Below are positions 1 to 6,588 of a DNA stretch of 9,514 bases, piece after piece (position 1 is the stretch's first letter; every line of letters begins with the position of its first letter). A model generated the notes under the pieces. It was not told the origin of the DNA, made no database searches, and saw nothing but the letters and a program-made list of their open reading frames with translations. The stretch covers positions 1 to 9,514 of the forward strand of contig JAITQJ010000355.1 of the NCBI GenBank assembly GCA_031288955.1. The letters run 5' to 3'. The position numbers were made by a program, and so were the translations under genes. The stretch is from Planctomycetaceae bacterium. GTDB lineage: Bacteria; Planctomycetota; Planctomycetia; Pirellulales; Thermoguttaceae.

Positions 1-1104
1 CGTGAATTTCTCGCCGATGCCTCTGCCGTGCAGTTCACACGTAACCCCGACGGCATTGCCGGTGCTTTGAAGAAAATCGGCTGTCCGAAAATCGGCTCGC
101 AAATGCAGTCGCCGAATGCTCCCGAAGCCGGTCATCTGTTTTTCGGCAATGCGTGCAGTTGGTTTTCGCTCGGCGATTTATTGGCAACGCATCCGCCGCT
201 GCCGACCCGCATTAAACGCATCAACCCGATGTTCGACGGAAAGTTTCCCGCAGCAATTTATCCTGTCAATTTAACGCAGGAAGCCGCTCAACCGCAGCGG
301 CAGCGTACACTGCCGGAGGCTTTTAAGGCAATCCCCGTTCCCGTGATGTCGGCGGTATATGCAGCCGAACAGCCGGCTGAACGGGGTGCGGCGGCTAAAA
401 GCAGCGTTCGTGATGAAGCCAATGACCCGTTGACAGCACAAGCCGTCTTTTACGCTTTGCTTCTCGACAGCAAAGAATCTGTGCGGCAAAGACAGTTAGC
501 GGCACTTGATCCAGGCTATCTTGTTCAGGAAACATTGCGGCTTTATCCTCAAATTCAGCAACTTGAGGCGAAGGAAAAGATACCGCTGGCGATGCGTGTT
601 TCGTCGGCATTGCGGTCAATGTCGAAGCCGCAGTATCTGCAATTTACATCGGCGGTTGATACGCTGATTGCTGCCGATAGCAAGATGGACTTGTTTGAGT
701 ACACATTGAAAGCGGTACTGCTTCGTGACCTGGACATTCATTTTGGATTAGCAGCGCAATTATCGGTTCGTTATACAACGCTGGCGGGTATTCGTCAGGA
801 ATATGTTACAGCATTATCGTTTTTAGCATATTCGGGACACACGGCAATACCGGATGCGCAGAGGGCTTTTGCGGCGGCAGCGCAGGAACTTGGTTTGCCG
901 GACGGCATATTATCACCGCACGAGACGACGATAGTTTTGTTTGACCGTTCGCTGCGCAAATTGGCAGAAACGGCACCGGCACTGAAAAAACAGGTGTATG
1001 AATCGTTTTTAACGTGTGTGCAGCACGACGGACAAATCACGCCGAAGGAAGCAGAACTCCTCCGGGCGGTTGCCGCAATGCTGGCAATACCGATGCCGGT
1101 ATAA
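1..1104 (+). CDS. M48 family zinc metallopeptidase with C-terminal TerB-like domain (5' end missing)
   Basis: This is the C-terminal 367 residues of a gene that starts before the window; the frame is open from base 1. It opens with REFLAD, the ExxxD segment of M48 (HtpX/Ste24-like) proteases whose Glu is the third zinc ligand. The HExxH helix must lie upstream. The segment after it (QFTRNPDGIAGAL at residues 11-23, THPPLPTRIKRI at 63-74) matches the conserved end of the catalytic domain. From about residue 190 to the end the protein is helical and acidic, and it closes with DGQITPKEAELLRAVAAML, the usual ending of a TerB-like domain. Known family members are membrane-bound proteases that cleave damaged or misfolded membrane proteins. 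Inference: an inner-membrane quality-control protease whose cytoplasmic TerB-like tail may sense or recruit a partner. The family is confident, the substrate unknown. Confidence 0.9.
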   Translation, partial: REFLADASAVQFTRNPDGIAGALKKIGCPKIGSQMQSPNAPEAGHLFFGNACSWFSLGDLLATHPPLPTRIKRINPMFDGKFPAAIYPVNLTQEAAQPQRQRTLPEAFKAIPVPVMSAVYAAEQPAERGAAAKSSVRDEANDPLTAQAVFYALLLDSKESVRQRQLAALDPGYLVQETLRLYPQIQQLEAKEKIPLAMRVSSALRSMSKPQYLQFTSAVDTLIAADSKMDLFEYTLKAVLLRDLDIHFGLAAQLSVRYTTLAGIRQEYVTALSFLAYSGHTAIPDAQRAFAAAAQELGLPDGILSPHETTIVLFDRSLRKLAETAPALKKQVYESFLTCVQHDGQITPKEAELLRAVAAMLAIPMPV

Positions 1105-1109
1105 AAACT

Positions 1110-1139
1110 TTGACGGATACATCGGTTATGCGGGATATT
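1110..1139 (+). promoter_or_regulatory. Candidate sigma70-like promoter for the porin
   Basis: TTGACG (1110-1115) and GATATT (1134-1139) are separated by 18 bases, just after the protease stop codon. The -35 matches 5 of 6 consensus bases and the -10 matches 4 of 6. It would give a leader of about 70 bases before the porin start. No terminator is visible between the protease and this site, so read-through is also possible. Confidence 0.4.
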
Positions 1140-1214
1140 TATTTCGCCGCCTCTTGTTAAAGCCGGGAAACATAGAATTGGCAGCAGGAGTTTTGCCGAA
1201 AAGCCAATAGAACT

Positions 1215-2531
1215 ATGTCCTTGTTGAAGAAAAACGTGATGTGTTTATCCAGATTTTTATCCGTTGTGCTTTGTGTTTTGTTTGCTGCCGGTACGGCGTT
1301 AGGCAGCGATGATTCGGCGTATCTGACGAAGACCGAATTCGAAGCCTTTATACAGCAGTATCACGAAAATCATCAGGCAAAGGCGGCGAAAAAGTCGGCG
1401 TTTTATAAAGGCAAGTTCGGCTTCACGCCTTACGGCTATTTCAACCTCGACGCTTCGTTTGAATCCGATAAAACGACCACCGGCGATTATACCGTTTGGG
1501 CAAACGCTCCGGGCAAAAAGGAAGACCCCGGATTTAGTGCCGATGTCAAGTCAACACGGCTCGGAATGAAAATCGACGGTCCCGGTATTTCCGGCTGGAA
1601 CGGTTCAAAAACCGAAGCCGTTGTCGAAGTCGATTTTCAGCAAGGCTATCATACGTCCCGCAACCGTGCCGGATTATTGTTACGAAAAGCATACCTTGCT
1701 GTCTATGACAACGATACGAGATTTCTTGCCGGTCAGGATTGGGAGGTCATCTCGCCGCTCTATCCGAAACTACTCAATTACACCGGCGGTGCTGGTGTCG
1801 GCAATATCGGATACCGGCGGGGAATGTTGCGCGTTGACCAGAAATGGACGGAACATTGGGCAACGCAATTTGCTTTGTGCGACAATGTATATCGTGACGG
1901 AACAGCCGTCAGTCCGGCATCGGCACGTTATCCGCTCATTGAGGGACGTGTTGCATACACTTTTAGTCCCGCTCATCCCCGTATGCAGCCGATAAAACTC
2001 GGCTTATCAGGACATATCGGTGAACAGCGTTATACGTTTGCTGGTATTGGTAACACAAAATACCTGAAAACGTGGTCATTCAACGTTGACCTTGATTTAC
2101 CGATAACGCAAAAGTTGACGTTCCAAACGGAATACTTCCTCGGTGAAAATCTCGGAATGATGGAGGTGAGTGCCGTGCAGGGCGTTGACTGGTATCGGCA
2201 GAACACGATTCGGGCGCAGGGCGGTTGGGCGGCTTTGACGTATCAAGCGACGAAAAAATTGCAGTCGAATGTCGGTTATATGATTGACGACCCGTTCAAC
2301 GGCGATATTGTTACTGCTTCGACGGAATCGGGTGGCACGTTTCGTTCCCGCAATTACAATCACGTTATTTTTGCAAACGTGATGTACAACTGGTCGGAGG
2401 CATTGATGACCGGTTTTGAAATTAACCTCTGGCGGACGCATTGGCAGCAGGCTGACAGCAGCGGTGTTGTAGAATCGCTGGGAGTTGGCGAATCGCAGCG
2501 GTATCAATTTACGGTGCGGTACTCGTTCTAG
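1215..2531 (+). CDS. DcaP-like outer-membrane porin
   Basis: A 438-residue secreted beta-barrel. Residues 1-30 form a signal peptide: KK near the start, a hydrophobic stretch at about 14-29, and a likely cut after TALG. A short helical stretch (about 38-62, rich in Lys, Gln and Ala) precedes FTPYGYFNLDASF at 70-82, which resembles the first strand of DcaP-type porins. The rest has the alternating aromatic/polar pattern of membrane strands, including FLAGQDWEVISPLYPKLLNY and GNIGYRRG, both typical of this family. The last residues, YQFTVRYSF, end in the C-terminal Phe recognised by the BAM complex. Role: passive uptake of small, probably anionic, solutes. The ATG at 1215 lacks a good Shine-Dalgarno; an alternative in-frame ATG at 1239 would keep a usable signal peptide. 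The stop codon coincides with the edge of an IS1 remnant. Confidence 0.8.
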   Translation: MSLLKKNVMCLSRFLSVVLCVLFAAGTALGSDDSAYLTKTEFEAFIQQYHENHQAKAAKKSAFYKGKFGFTPYGYFNLDASFESDKTTTGDYTVWANAPGKKEDPGFSADVKSTRLGMKIDGPGISGWNGSKTEAVVEVDFQQGYHTSRNRAGLLLRKAYLAVYDNDTRFLAGQDWEVISPLYPKLLNYTGGAGVGNIGYRRGMLRVDQKWTEHWATQFALCDNVYRDGTAVSPASARYPLIEGRVAYTFSPAHPRMQPIKLGLSGHIGEQRYTFAGIGNTKYLKTWSFNVDLDLPITQKLTFQTEYFLGENLGMMEVSAVQGVDWYRQNTIRAQGGWAALTYQATKKLQSNVGYMIDDPFNGDIVTASTESGGTFRSRNYNHVIFANVMYNWSEALMTGFEINLWRTHWQQADSSGVVESLGVGESQRYQFTVRYSF

Positions 2532-2781
2532 GCTGTGTTGACGCTATTTTTTTCTATAGATAACTGCTTATTTAGTTTGAGGCAGAGCAGTTTTACGGAC
2601 AGGTTAATCATTTCTTCGCTTTTGGAATAGCACTTCGTTCTCCGGTAAAATTTTGCTAAATAATACCGGATACGAGCATTGTACCCCTCCACCGTGTAGG
2701 TTCCTTGCTGGCCGGCATTTCAACGGTTTTTATCCAGTTCAAAACGGTTGTGTGATGAATTTTTAGTATGCGTCCACTGCC
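2528..2781 (-). pseudogene. IS1-family transposase remnant, internally deleted
   Basis: On the minus strand from about 2719 down to a stop at 2528-2530, the frame reads GTYTVEGYNARIRYYLAKF followed by RRTKCYSKSEEM and about 25 more residues. This is the C-terminal part of IS1-type DDE transposases (the TVEGYNxxxRxYLAxxxRKTxCYSKSxEM region). Upstream, in a different frame at about 2781-2704, RILKIHHTTVLNWIK looks like the helix-turn-helix of the same family. The catalytic core between the two (well over 100 residues) is missing, and the joined frames are interrupted by a TGA at 2720-2722. The element cannot be active. Its outer edge, beginning GGCTGTGTTGACGC at 2531, is the likely terminal inverted repeat; I find no matching copy on the other side, so that end is lost. 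Confidence 0.72.
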
Positions 2782-2867
2782 GCACCCAATCGATGTCGAA
2801 AAAACAACTTACTGTAAGAAACACTCTAGCCGTCTCGTATCGATTCCGCAATAGAAAAAGACCTATC

Positions 2868-2905
2868 TCTATACAAAATTAAGCAATACCAGAAAATCTA
2901 TACAA
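2868..2905. repeat. Short direct repeat in the AT-rich spacer
   Basis: The 9-mer TCTATACAA occurs at 2868-2876 and 2897-2905. The surrounding stretch, 2782-2966, is AT-rich and has no coding signal on either strand that I can see. It probably includes decayed insertion-element DNA. The repeat may be chance in such biased sequence. Confidence 0.3.
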
Positions 2906-2966
2906 TATCATCAAAAAATTACTAAAAAATACGTGAGATGCTGTCTAGCGGTTTTTTATTGCAAAC

Positions 2967-2995
2967 TTGCCGATAACTGTTATTTTTGCGATAAT
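2967..2995 (+). promoter_or_regulatory. Sigma70-like promoter for the DUF4432 gene
   Basis: TTGCCG (2967-2972) and GATAAT (2990-2995) have a 17-base spacer. The -35 matches 4 of 6 and the -10 matches 5 of 6 consensus bases. The implied start of transcription near 3002 gives a leader of about 27 bases with a weak CGGA (3018-3021) seven bases before the ATG. Confidence 0.5.
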
Positions 2996-3028
2996 TGGTT
3001 TCGCTTCTAATATTCATCGGAAATAACT

Positions 3029-4117
3029 ATGTTTCATCAGGATTTGCGGCGGTATTGCGTTCACGTTCAGAAACAAACCTTGCACGGCGGAGTGTCCGAA
3101 GGCGTTGAACAAATCAATGTCAATAACGGGACTCTGCAAATTGCCGTGCTGCCGACCCGCGGTATGAGTATCCAGCAAGTCGATTGCGGGAACGTACATC
3201 TCAAATGGAACTCGCCGAACTTCGGTCCCGTCCATCCGTCGTTCGTGCCGCTTTACGACCCCAGCGGACTCGGCTGGCTCGAAGGTTTCACCGAATGGCT
3301 CGTCCGCTGCGGACTCGAAAGCAACGGTTCACCCGACTTTGCTCCAAACGGCACTCTGATTCATCCGCTGCACGGACGCATCGCCAACACTCCGGCAAAA
3401 GAAGTCACTCTCGGCGTTGATGAAGAAACCGGCAAAATCACCTTGACCGGAACCGTGTATGAAACGCGGCTCTTCTTCAAAAAACTGGCATTAGAATCGT
3501 CGTTGACAACCTTTGCCGGTTCAACGCAATTTACTGTTACCGATAAAATAACGAATCTTTCGGCAAAGGACGGCGAGTTTGAATTGCTGTATCACGTCAA
3601 TACCGGACAGCCGTTTGCATTGCCGGGCAGCCGCGTTTGCGTTCCGTTTAACCGAATGGCACCGCGGACATCTGCCGCTGCCGGCAATCTGCCGCAATGG
3701 AACATTCTTGATGCAGAAATGCCGGAAAGCGAAGAAGTTGTATTCTTTTTTGAACCGGCAGCCGATTCGTCGGGACATTGCCGGGTGCTGCTTATCAGTG
3801 CGGACGCAGACAAGGCATTGCAGTTATCATTTCAACCCAAACAACTGCCGTATTTTTGTTTCTGGAAGAGCCGCATATCAGATAAAGACGGCTATGTTTG
3901 CGGTTTAGAACCGGCGGTCAATTTTCCAAATTCAAAATCGTTTGAAAAGCAGCACGGCAGAGTTGTGCCGCTCAAAGCCGGTGAAACGAAGACCTTTGAA
4001 TTGACTTTCGATATTTTATCCGATGCAGCGGCGGTACAGCAGGCAGAGAACGCTATCATGTCTATTCCTGCTGCCGGCGTTATTGAAACGAGTCCCCGCG
4101 GGGATTGGTCGCAATGA
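3029..4117 (+). CDS. DUF4432 family protein (aldose 1-epimerase-like, galactose-mutarotase fold)
   Basis: A 362-residue cytoplasmic protein without signal peptide or membrane segment. Family hallmarks appear in order: LPTRGMSI (41-48), the WNSP stretch (60-63), LGWLEGFTEWLVRCGL (81-96), the HPLHGRI motif with candidate catalytic His115, LYHVNTGQPF with His189, and GLEPAVNFPNSKSFEKQHGR (292-311) with Glu294 as the likely general base by analogy with aldose 1-epimerase. It ends with the beta-rich tail LKAGETKTFELTFDIL. Such proteins bind and probably interconvert or cleave sugars; the true substrate is not established for most DUF4432 members. It has its own promoter and stands alone, converging with the nitroreductase. 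A perfect palindrome TCCCCGCGGGGA lies in its last codons. Family call is firm, reaction is inferred. Confidence 0.85.
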   Translation: MFHQDLRRYCVHVQKQTLHGGVSEGVEQINVNNGTLQIAVLPTRGMSIQQVDCGNVHLKWNSPNFGPVHPSFVPLYDPSGLGWLEGFTEWLVRCGLESNGSPDFAPNGTLIHPLHGRIANTPAKEVTLGVDEETGKITLTGTVYETRLFFKKLALESSLTTFAGSTQFTVTDKITNLSAKDGEFELLYHVNTGQPFALPGSRVCVPFNRMAPRTSAAAGNLPQWNILDAEMPESEEVVFFFEPAADSSGHCRVLLISADADKALQLSFQPKQLPYFCFWKSRISDKDGYVCGLEPAVNFPNSKSFEKQHGRVVPLKAGETKTFELTFDILSDAAAVQQAENAIMSIPAAGVIETSPRGDWSQ

Positions 4118-4127
4118 TAAAATAAAT

Positions 4128-4145
4128 GGGTAATTTCCATTACCC
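4128..4145 (-). terminator. Intrinsic terminator of the nitroreductase gene (possibly bidirectional)
   Basis: GGGTAAT (4128-4134), loop TTCC, ATTACCC (4139-4145) form a perfect 7-bp stem. Read on the minus strand the hairpin is followed by ATTTATTTTATC, a U-rich tail. The nitroreductase stop codon (4140-4142) sits inside the stem. On the plus strand no T tract follows, so termination of the DUF4432 transcript here is less certain. Confidence 0.55.
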
Positions 4146-4742
4146 GAACACCTTAAGGCGGTCTTCGAGAGGCAAATGTTCTTTCGCTTCCGGTTCTTTG
4201 GCAGGCGTTCCAAAGGGCATTTGCGCGACCAGTTGCCAACTTGCCGGCAAGTTCCAGCGAGTCTTTACCGCATCGTCAATGAGCGGATTATAGTGTTGCA
4301 GCGACGCTCCGCAGCCGGATTCCTCCAGCAAGAGCCAAACGGTTAACTGATGTAAGCCCGATGTCTGCTGCGACCACAGCGGAAAGTTTGCCGCATAAGA
4401 CGGAAACGATTTTTGCAGTCCTTCGACAACGGCGGTATCCTCGAAAAACAATATGGTCGCATAACCGGCGGCAAAACCGTTGTCGATTTTTGCTTCCGTT
4501 TTTACAAAGGCATCGGCGGGAACCTTTGCTTTCAGTGTCTCTTTGACGATTTGCCAAAGTGCCGTATGTTCTTTCCCCAGGAGCAGAACGAATCGGCTCG
4601 ACTGCGAATTGAACGGAGACGGCAGATTCCAAAGTGCCGATTTGAGCAGTTCGGTGATTGCCTCATCGGAAATCGGCGATTTCGGCTGCAAAGCATAATA
4701 CGTCCGCCTGCTTTCAAATAATTGCTGTAACGTTTTTGACAT
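4140..4742 (-). CDS. Nitroreductase family protein (Frm2/Hbn1-like, FMN-dependent)
   Basis: A 200-residue flavoenzyme from the ATG at 4742, chosen because GAGGAG lies six bases upstream and because family members begin MSKTxxxLxxxRRTYYAL as here. The Arg-Arg near residue 12 contacts the FMN phosphate in this family. LPSPFNSQSSRFVLLLG (about 40-56) is the diagnostic loop of the Frm2-type subgroup. FAAGYATILFFED (about 89-101), SGLHQLTVWLLLEESGCGASLQHYNP (core helix) and PFGTPAKEPEAKEHLPLEDRL near the end complete the fold. Known relatives reduce nitroaromatics or quinones with NAD(P)H and act in redox stress; here the physiological acceptor is unknown. An upstream in-frame start at 4802 is unlikely because it would lie within the promoter. 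It follows the sulfur operon on the same strand but is about 200 bases away with its own promoter. Confidence 0.88.
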   Translation of the reverse strand: MSKTLQQLFESRRTYYALQPKSPISDEAITELLKSALWNLPSPFNSQSSRFVLLLGKEHTALWQIVKETLKAKVPADAFVKTEAKIDNGFAAGYATILFFEDTAVVEGLQKSFPSYAANFPLWSQQTSGLHQLTVWLLLEESGCGASLQHYNPLIDDAVKTRWNLPASWQLVAQMPFGTPAKEPEAKEHLPLEDRLKVFG

Positions 4743-4748
4743 TAGGGA

Positions 4749-4754
4749 CTCCTC
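4749..4754 (-). promoter_or_regulatory. Shine-Dalgarno site fixing the nitroreductase start
   Basis: GAGGAG on the minus strand, six bases before the ATG at 4742. It is the strongest ribosome-binding site in the window and decides against the longer reading that starts 20 codons upstream. Confidence 0.75.
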
Positions 4755-4773
4755 AAAACAGTTTACGCCGTTA

Positions 4774-4802
4774 ACCATACTCCCTGACTGCGGCGATGTC
4801 AA
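4774..4802 (-). promoter_or_regulatory. Sigma70-like promoter for the nitroreductase
   Basis: On the minus strand TTGACA (4802-4797, a perfect -35) and TATGGT (4779-4774) are 17 bases apart. Transcription would begin near 4767, giving a leader of about 25 bases that contains the GAGGAG site. Confidence 0.6.
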
Positions 4803-4944
4803 CGGTCAGATAGTAATAAAATACAAAATAATCTATTGCCGAATAGCCTTTTTCCCTAACTATCTGTATTGACTCTATATCAGCCTAAAAAAAGAAGTAT
4901 CTAGACAAGCCTACCGTTTAATTTGAAGTTGAAGAACAGGACTG
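4803..4944. other. Spacer between the sulfur operon and the nitroreductase promoter
   Basis: AT-rich and without a gene. It contains a weak stem CTATT-GCCG-AATAG (4833-4846), with a T-rich run after it on the plus strand (CCTTTTTCCC) and ATTATTTTG after it on the minus strand. It could serve as a poor terminator for the sulfur operon, but a five-pair AT-rich stem is thin evidence. The 11-mer TAAAATACAAA at 4817-4827 recurs in the sulfur operon promoter. Confidence 0.35.
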
Positions 4945-5676
4945 TTAAAGTTGTGCATTGGTCAGCGACATTTCCGACGGGTGCAAGCCGCACTCCGTTT
5001 TGTTTTGTCCCGACCATCTGCCGGCACGTTCGTCTTCGCCCGGCAATGTCGGTCTGGTACACGGAGCGCAGCCGATACTCGTATAACCTTGGTCATAAAG
5101 AACATTATAAGGAATTGCCTCGTAAATGATTTTCGACCAAACCTGTTCCCCCGTCCAATAAGCCAAAGGGGCTATTTTCACCAACCCGAATTTGGCATCC
5201 CAACTGATAATCTGCGTAGCGGCTCTTGAATGACTCTGGTCGCGCCGGATACCGGAAATCCAAGCATCATACTGCGGTGCAATCCGTTCGAGAACCTTAA
5301 TTTTGCGTTCGTAGCAGCACCGGTTCGAGTCCGTTTGATAAACAGCACCGCCGTTCGCTTTTTCGTATTCTTCAACACTTTGCTCTGCTGAAAGACGCTC
5401 GATTTTAATGCCGAATTCCCGTTGTATCCGTTCGAGTAAGTCGAGCGTTTCGGGAAACTGATAACCGGTATCAATGTTGAACACCGGTATCTGCGGTATC
5501 AACTTGGCAAGAAACGACAAGATGACGCAGCCGCTTGTTCCGAAGGCGGTCGCCATCGTCAATTTCGGTGCATACCGGTCAATCGCCCATTGCAGGATAC
5601 GTTCCGGCGGAGCGGATTCAAGTTGAGCGTTCCAAAAAGCAATTTGGTCTAATAATTCGGGCGTTGCGGTTTTCAT
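4945..5676 (-). CDS. cysH: Adenylylsulfate (APS) reductase, thioredoxin-dependent
   Basis: A 243-residue CysH-family enzyme that reduces APS to sulfite and AMP using thioredoxin in assimilatory sulfate reduction. The PP-loop-like nucleotide site is ATAFGTSGCVIL at 42-53. The 4Fe-4S ligands are Cys120-Cys121 (RCCYERK) and Cys203/Cys206 (GCAPC). The catalytic Cys229 is in ECGLH near the C terminus. The CC...CxxC pair is what separates APS reductases from PAPS reductases, which lack the cluster, so I call it an APS reductase. SGIRRDQSHSRA (141-152) and WTGEQVW (174-180) are further family motifs. It lies 10 bases after the siroheme protein and is surely cotranscribed with it. The Shine-Dalgarno is modest (GAAAG). 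Length is normal for bacterial APS reductases. Confidence 0.93.
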   Translation of the reverse strand: MKTATPELLDQIAFWNAQLESAPPERILQWAIDRYAPKLTMATAFGTSGCVILSFLAKLIPQIPVFNIDTGYQFPETLDLLERIQREFGIKIERLSAEQSVEEYEKANGGAVYQTDSNRCCYERKIKVLERIAPQYDAWISGIRRDQSHSRAATQIISWDAKFGLVKIAPLAYWTGEQVWSKIIYEAIPYNVLYDQGYTSIGCAPCTRPTLPGEDERAGRWSGQNKTECGLHPSEMSLTNAQL

Positions 5677-5686
5677 TGACGTTCTT

Positions 5687-6394
5687 TCATTGCGTTAACG
5701 ATTCAATCAGTTTTGCCAATCCGATGCGTTCAATCACTGCCCCGAAACGTTCTTTTGTGTTTCCGTTCGCAGCGTACCAGTCGATAATTTTTCCGATAAT
5801 CTGGAGCAGTTCCTTCTGTGTTTTTACCGTATTGGGCAGCCGGTCTGCCCAGCGGGGCGTTTTGCCTGCCATTCCGCCGACGAAAATAGCGTAAGCACCG
5901 GCAACGCCCATAATACCGAGGTCGTTTTCCTGCGGTTTGGAACAGCAATGCCGGCAGCCGCCGACGGCAATCTTGAACTTGTGCGGCAACTTGCCGCGTT
6001 TCCCGAACTTTTTGAACACCGCTTGGGCAGTCCCCTGTGTGTCAATCGTTCCGAATTTGCAATAGGTGCCGGGACAAGCGGTGATGCCGCGGACACAGGC
6101 ACCGCTGCGTGCCGGTTCGAGCGGCGTTTTCTTGACGGCTTCGCGGAAACGTTGGAGTTTTGCGTAAGGAATGTGCGGTATTTCAAAGCCCTGCCGGGTC
6201 GTGAAATGCACTTCACCGCTGCCGTAGCGTTTTGCGAGAGCGGCTGCTGTGCGTAGTTTTTCGGCACTATAAAGTCCGCCGACAACGAGGAAGCGGGCGG
6301 AAAAATGCTGCTTATCTTTCTCTGCAAAGATAGCGGATGCTTTCAGCGCAGTAATCTCTTCCGGCGTAATTTCGCAAACGGTATGTACAGCCAT
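5687..6394 (-). CDS. Half-size nitrite/sulfite reductase, siroheme 4Fe-4S protein
   Basis: A 235-residue protein with one NIR_SIR ferredoxin-like half followed by one siroheme/4Fe-4S domain. Full assimilatory sulfite reductases have two such repeats. The first half holds FLVVGGLYSAEKLR and GSGEVHFTTRQGFEIP (about 59-74), the segment with Thr-Thr-Arg-Gln that contacts siroheme. The cluster motifs are ACVRGITACPGTYCKFG (Cys100, Cys107, Cys112) and GGCRHCCSKPQENDLGIMG (Cys147 and Cys151 with three residues between, plus Cys150). Inference: reduces the sulfite made by the APS reductase downstream. The electron donor is not encoded nearby. ATG at 6394 was chosen over a TTG at 6400; the Shine-Dalgarno is weak (TAGG). 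The first cysteine pair is spaced C-x4-C (107/112), where NirB and most relatives have C-x5-C. A nitrite-reducing role cannot be excluded. Confidence 0.85.
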   Translation of the reverse strand: MAVHTVCEITPEEITALKASAIFAEKDKQHFSARFLVVGGLYSAEKLRTAAALAKRYGSGEVHFTTRQGFEIPHIPYAKLQRFREAVKKTPLEPARSGACVRGITACPGTYCKFGTIDTQGTAQAVFKKFGKRGKLPHKFKIAVGGCRHCCSKPQENDLGIMGVAGAYAIFVGGMAGKTPRWADRLPNTVKTQKELLQIIGKIIDWYAANGNTKERFGAVIERIGLAKLIESLTQ

Positions 6395-6428
6395 TGACAA
6401 AAACCTAGAAAATCAGTAGGATAGCGGT

Positions 6429-6456
6429 ATTATAAAGTAAAATACAAATAAGTCAA
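6429..6456 (-). promoter_or_regulatory. Strong sigma70-like promoter of the sulfur operon
   Basis: On the minus strand TTGACT (6456-6451) and a perfect TATAAT (6434-6429) are 16 bases apart. The start of transcription would fall near 6422, about 28 bases before the ATG at 6394. This is the best promoter match in the window. Confidence 0.65.
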
Positions 6457-6547
6457 GCGTCATTAGAGCGTACCAAATACCGCGGAATTTATTTTGTTCA
6501 GAACCAAAGAAAATACAGCCGGTTATGAAATAAATCTAATACAGAGT

Positions 6548-6574
6548 CCTCTTTCGTTTCTGTATATGCAGAGG
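6548..6574 (+). promoter_or_regulatory. Dyad elements at the ribosome-binding region of the polyprenyl synthetase gene
   Basis: TCTGTATATGCAGA (6559-6572) is a 14-bp palindrome with one mismatched pair, as in an operator. CCTCT (6548-6552) can pair with AGAGG (6570-6574), which includes the only Shine-Dalgarno-like bases before the gene. Either a repressor site or an RNA hairpin that hides the ribosome-binding site is possible; both are speculative. I find no confident promoter for the gene. Confidence 0.3.
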
Positions 6575-6588
6575 TACAATGACAACTT

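Noticed and set aside
1016..1210. Open frame overlapping the protease end and the spacer before the porin
   Set aside because: It starts inside the TerB-like tail in another phase, shows no protein-like pattern and has no ribosome-binding site.
2097..2507. 136-codon open frame on the minus strand
   Set aside because: It lies entirely within the porin gene, has a composition rich in Arg and Pro typical of an antisense shadow, and matches no family I know.
4092..4103. Perfect palindrome TCCCCGCGGGGA
   Set aside because: It is within the last codons of the DUF4432 gene, has no loop and no T tract, and is explained by coding for the SPRGDW end.
4743..4802. Longer nitroreductase N terminus starting at 4802
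   Set aside because: It would run through the promoter and Shine-Dalgarno; the family's usual N terminus begins at the ATG at 4742.
5824..6327. 167-codon minus-strand frame inside the sulfite reductase-like gene
   Set aside because: It is a shadow frame of the real gene, which carries clear siroheme and cluster motifs.
6395..6400. TTG start two codons upstream of the sulfite reductase-like gene
   Set aside because: The ATG at 6394 is more likely and the difference is trivial.
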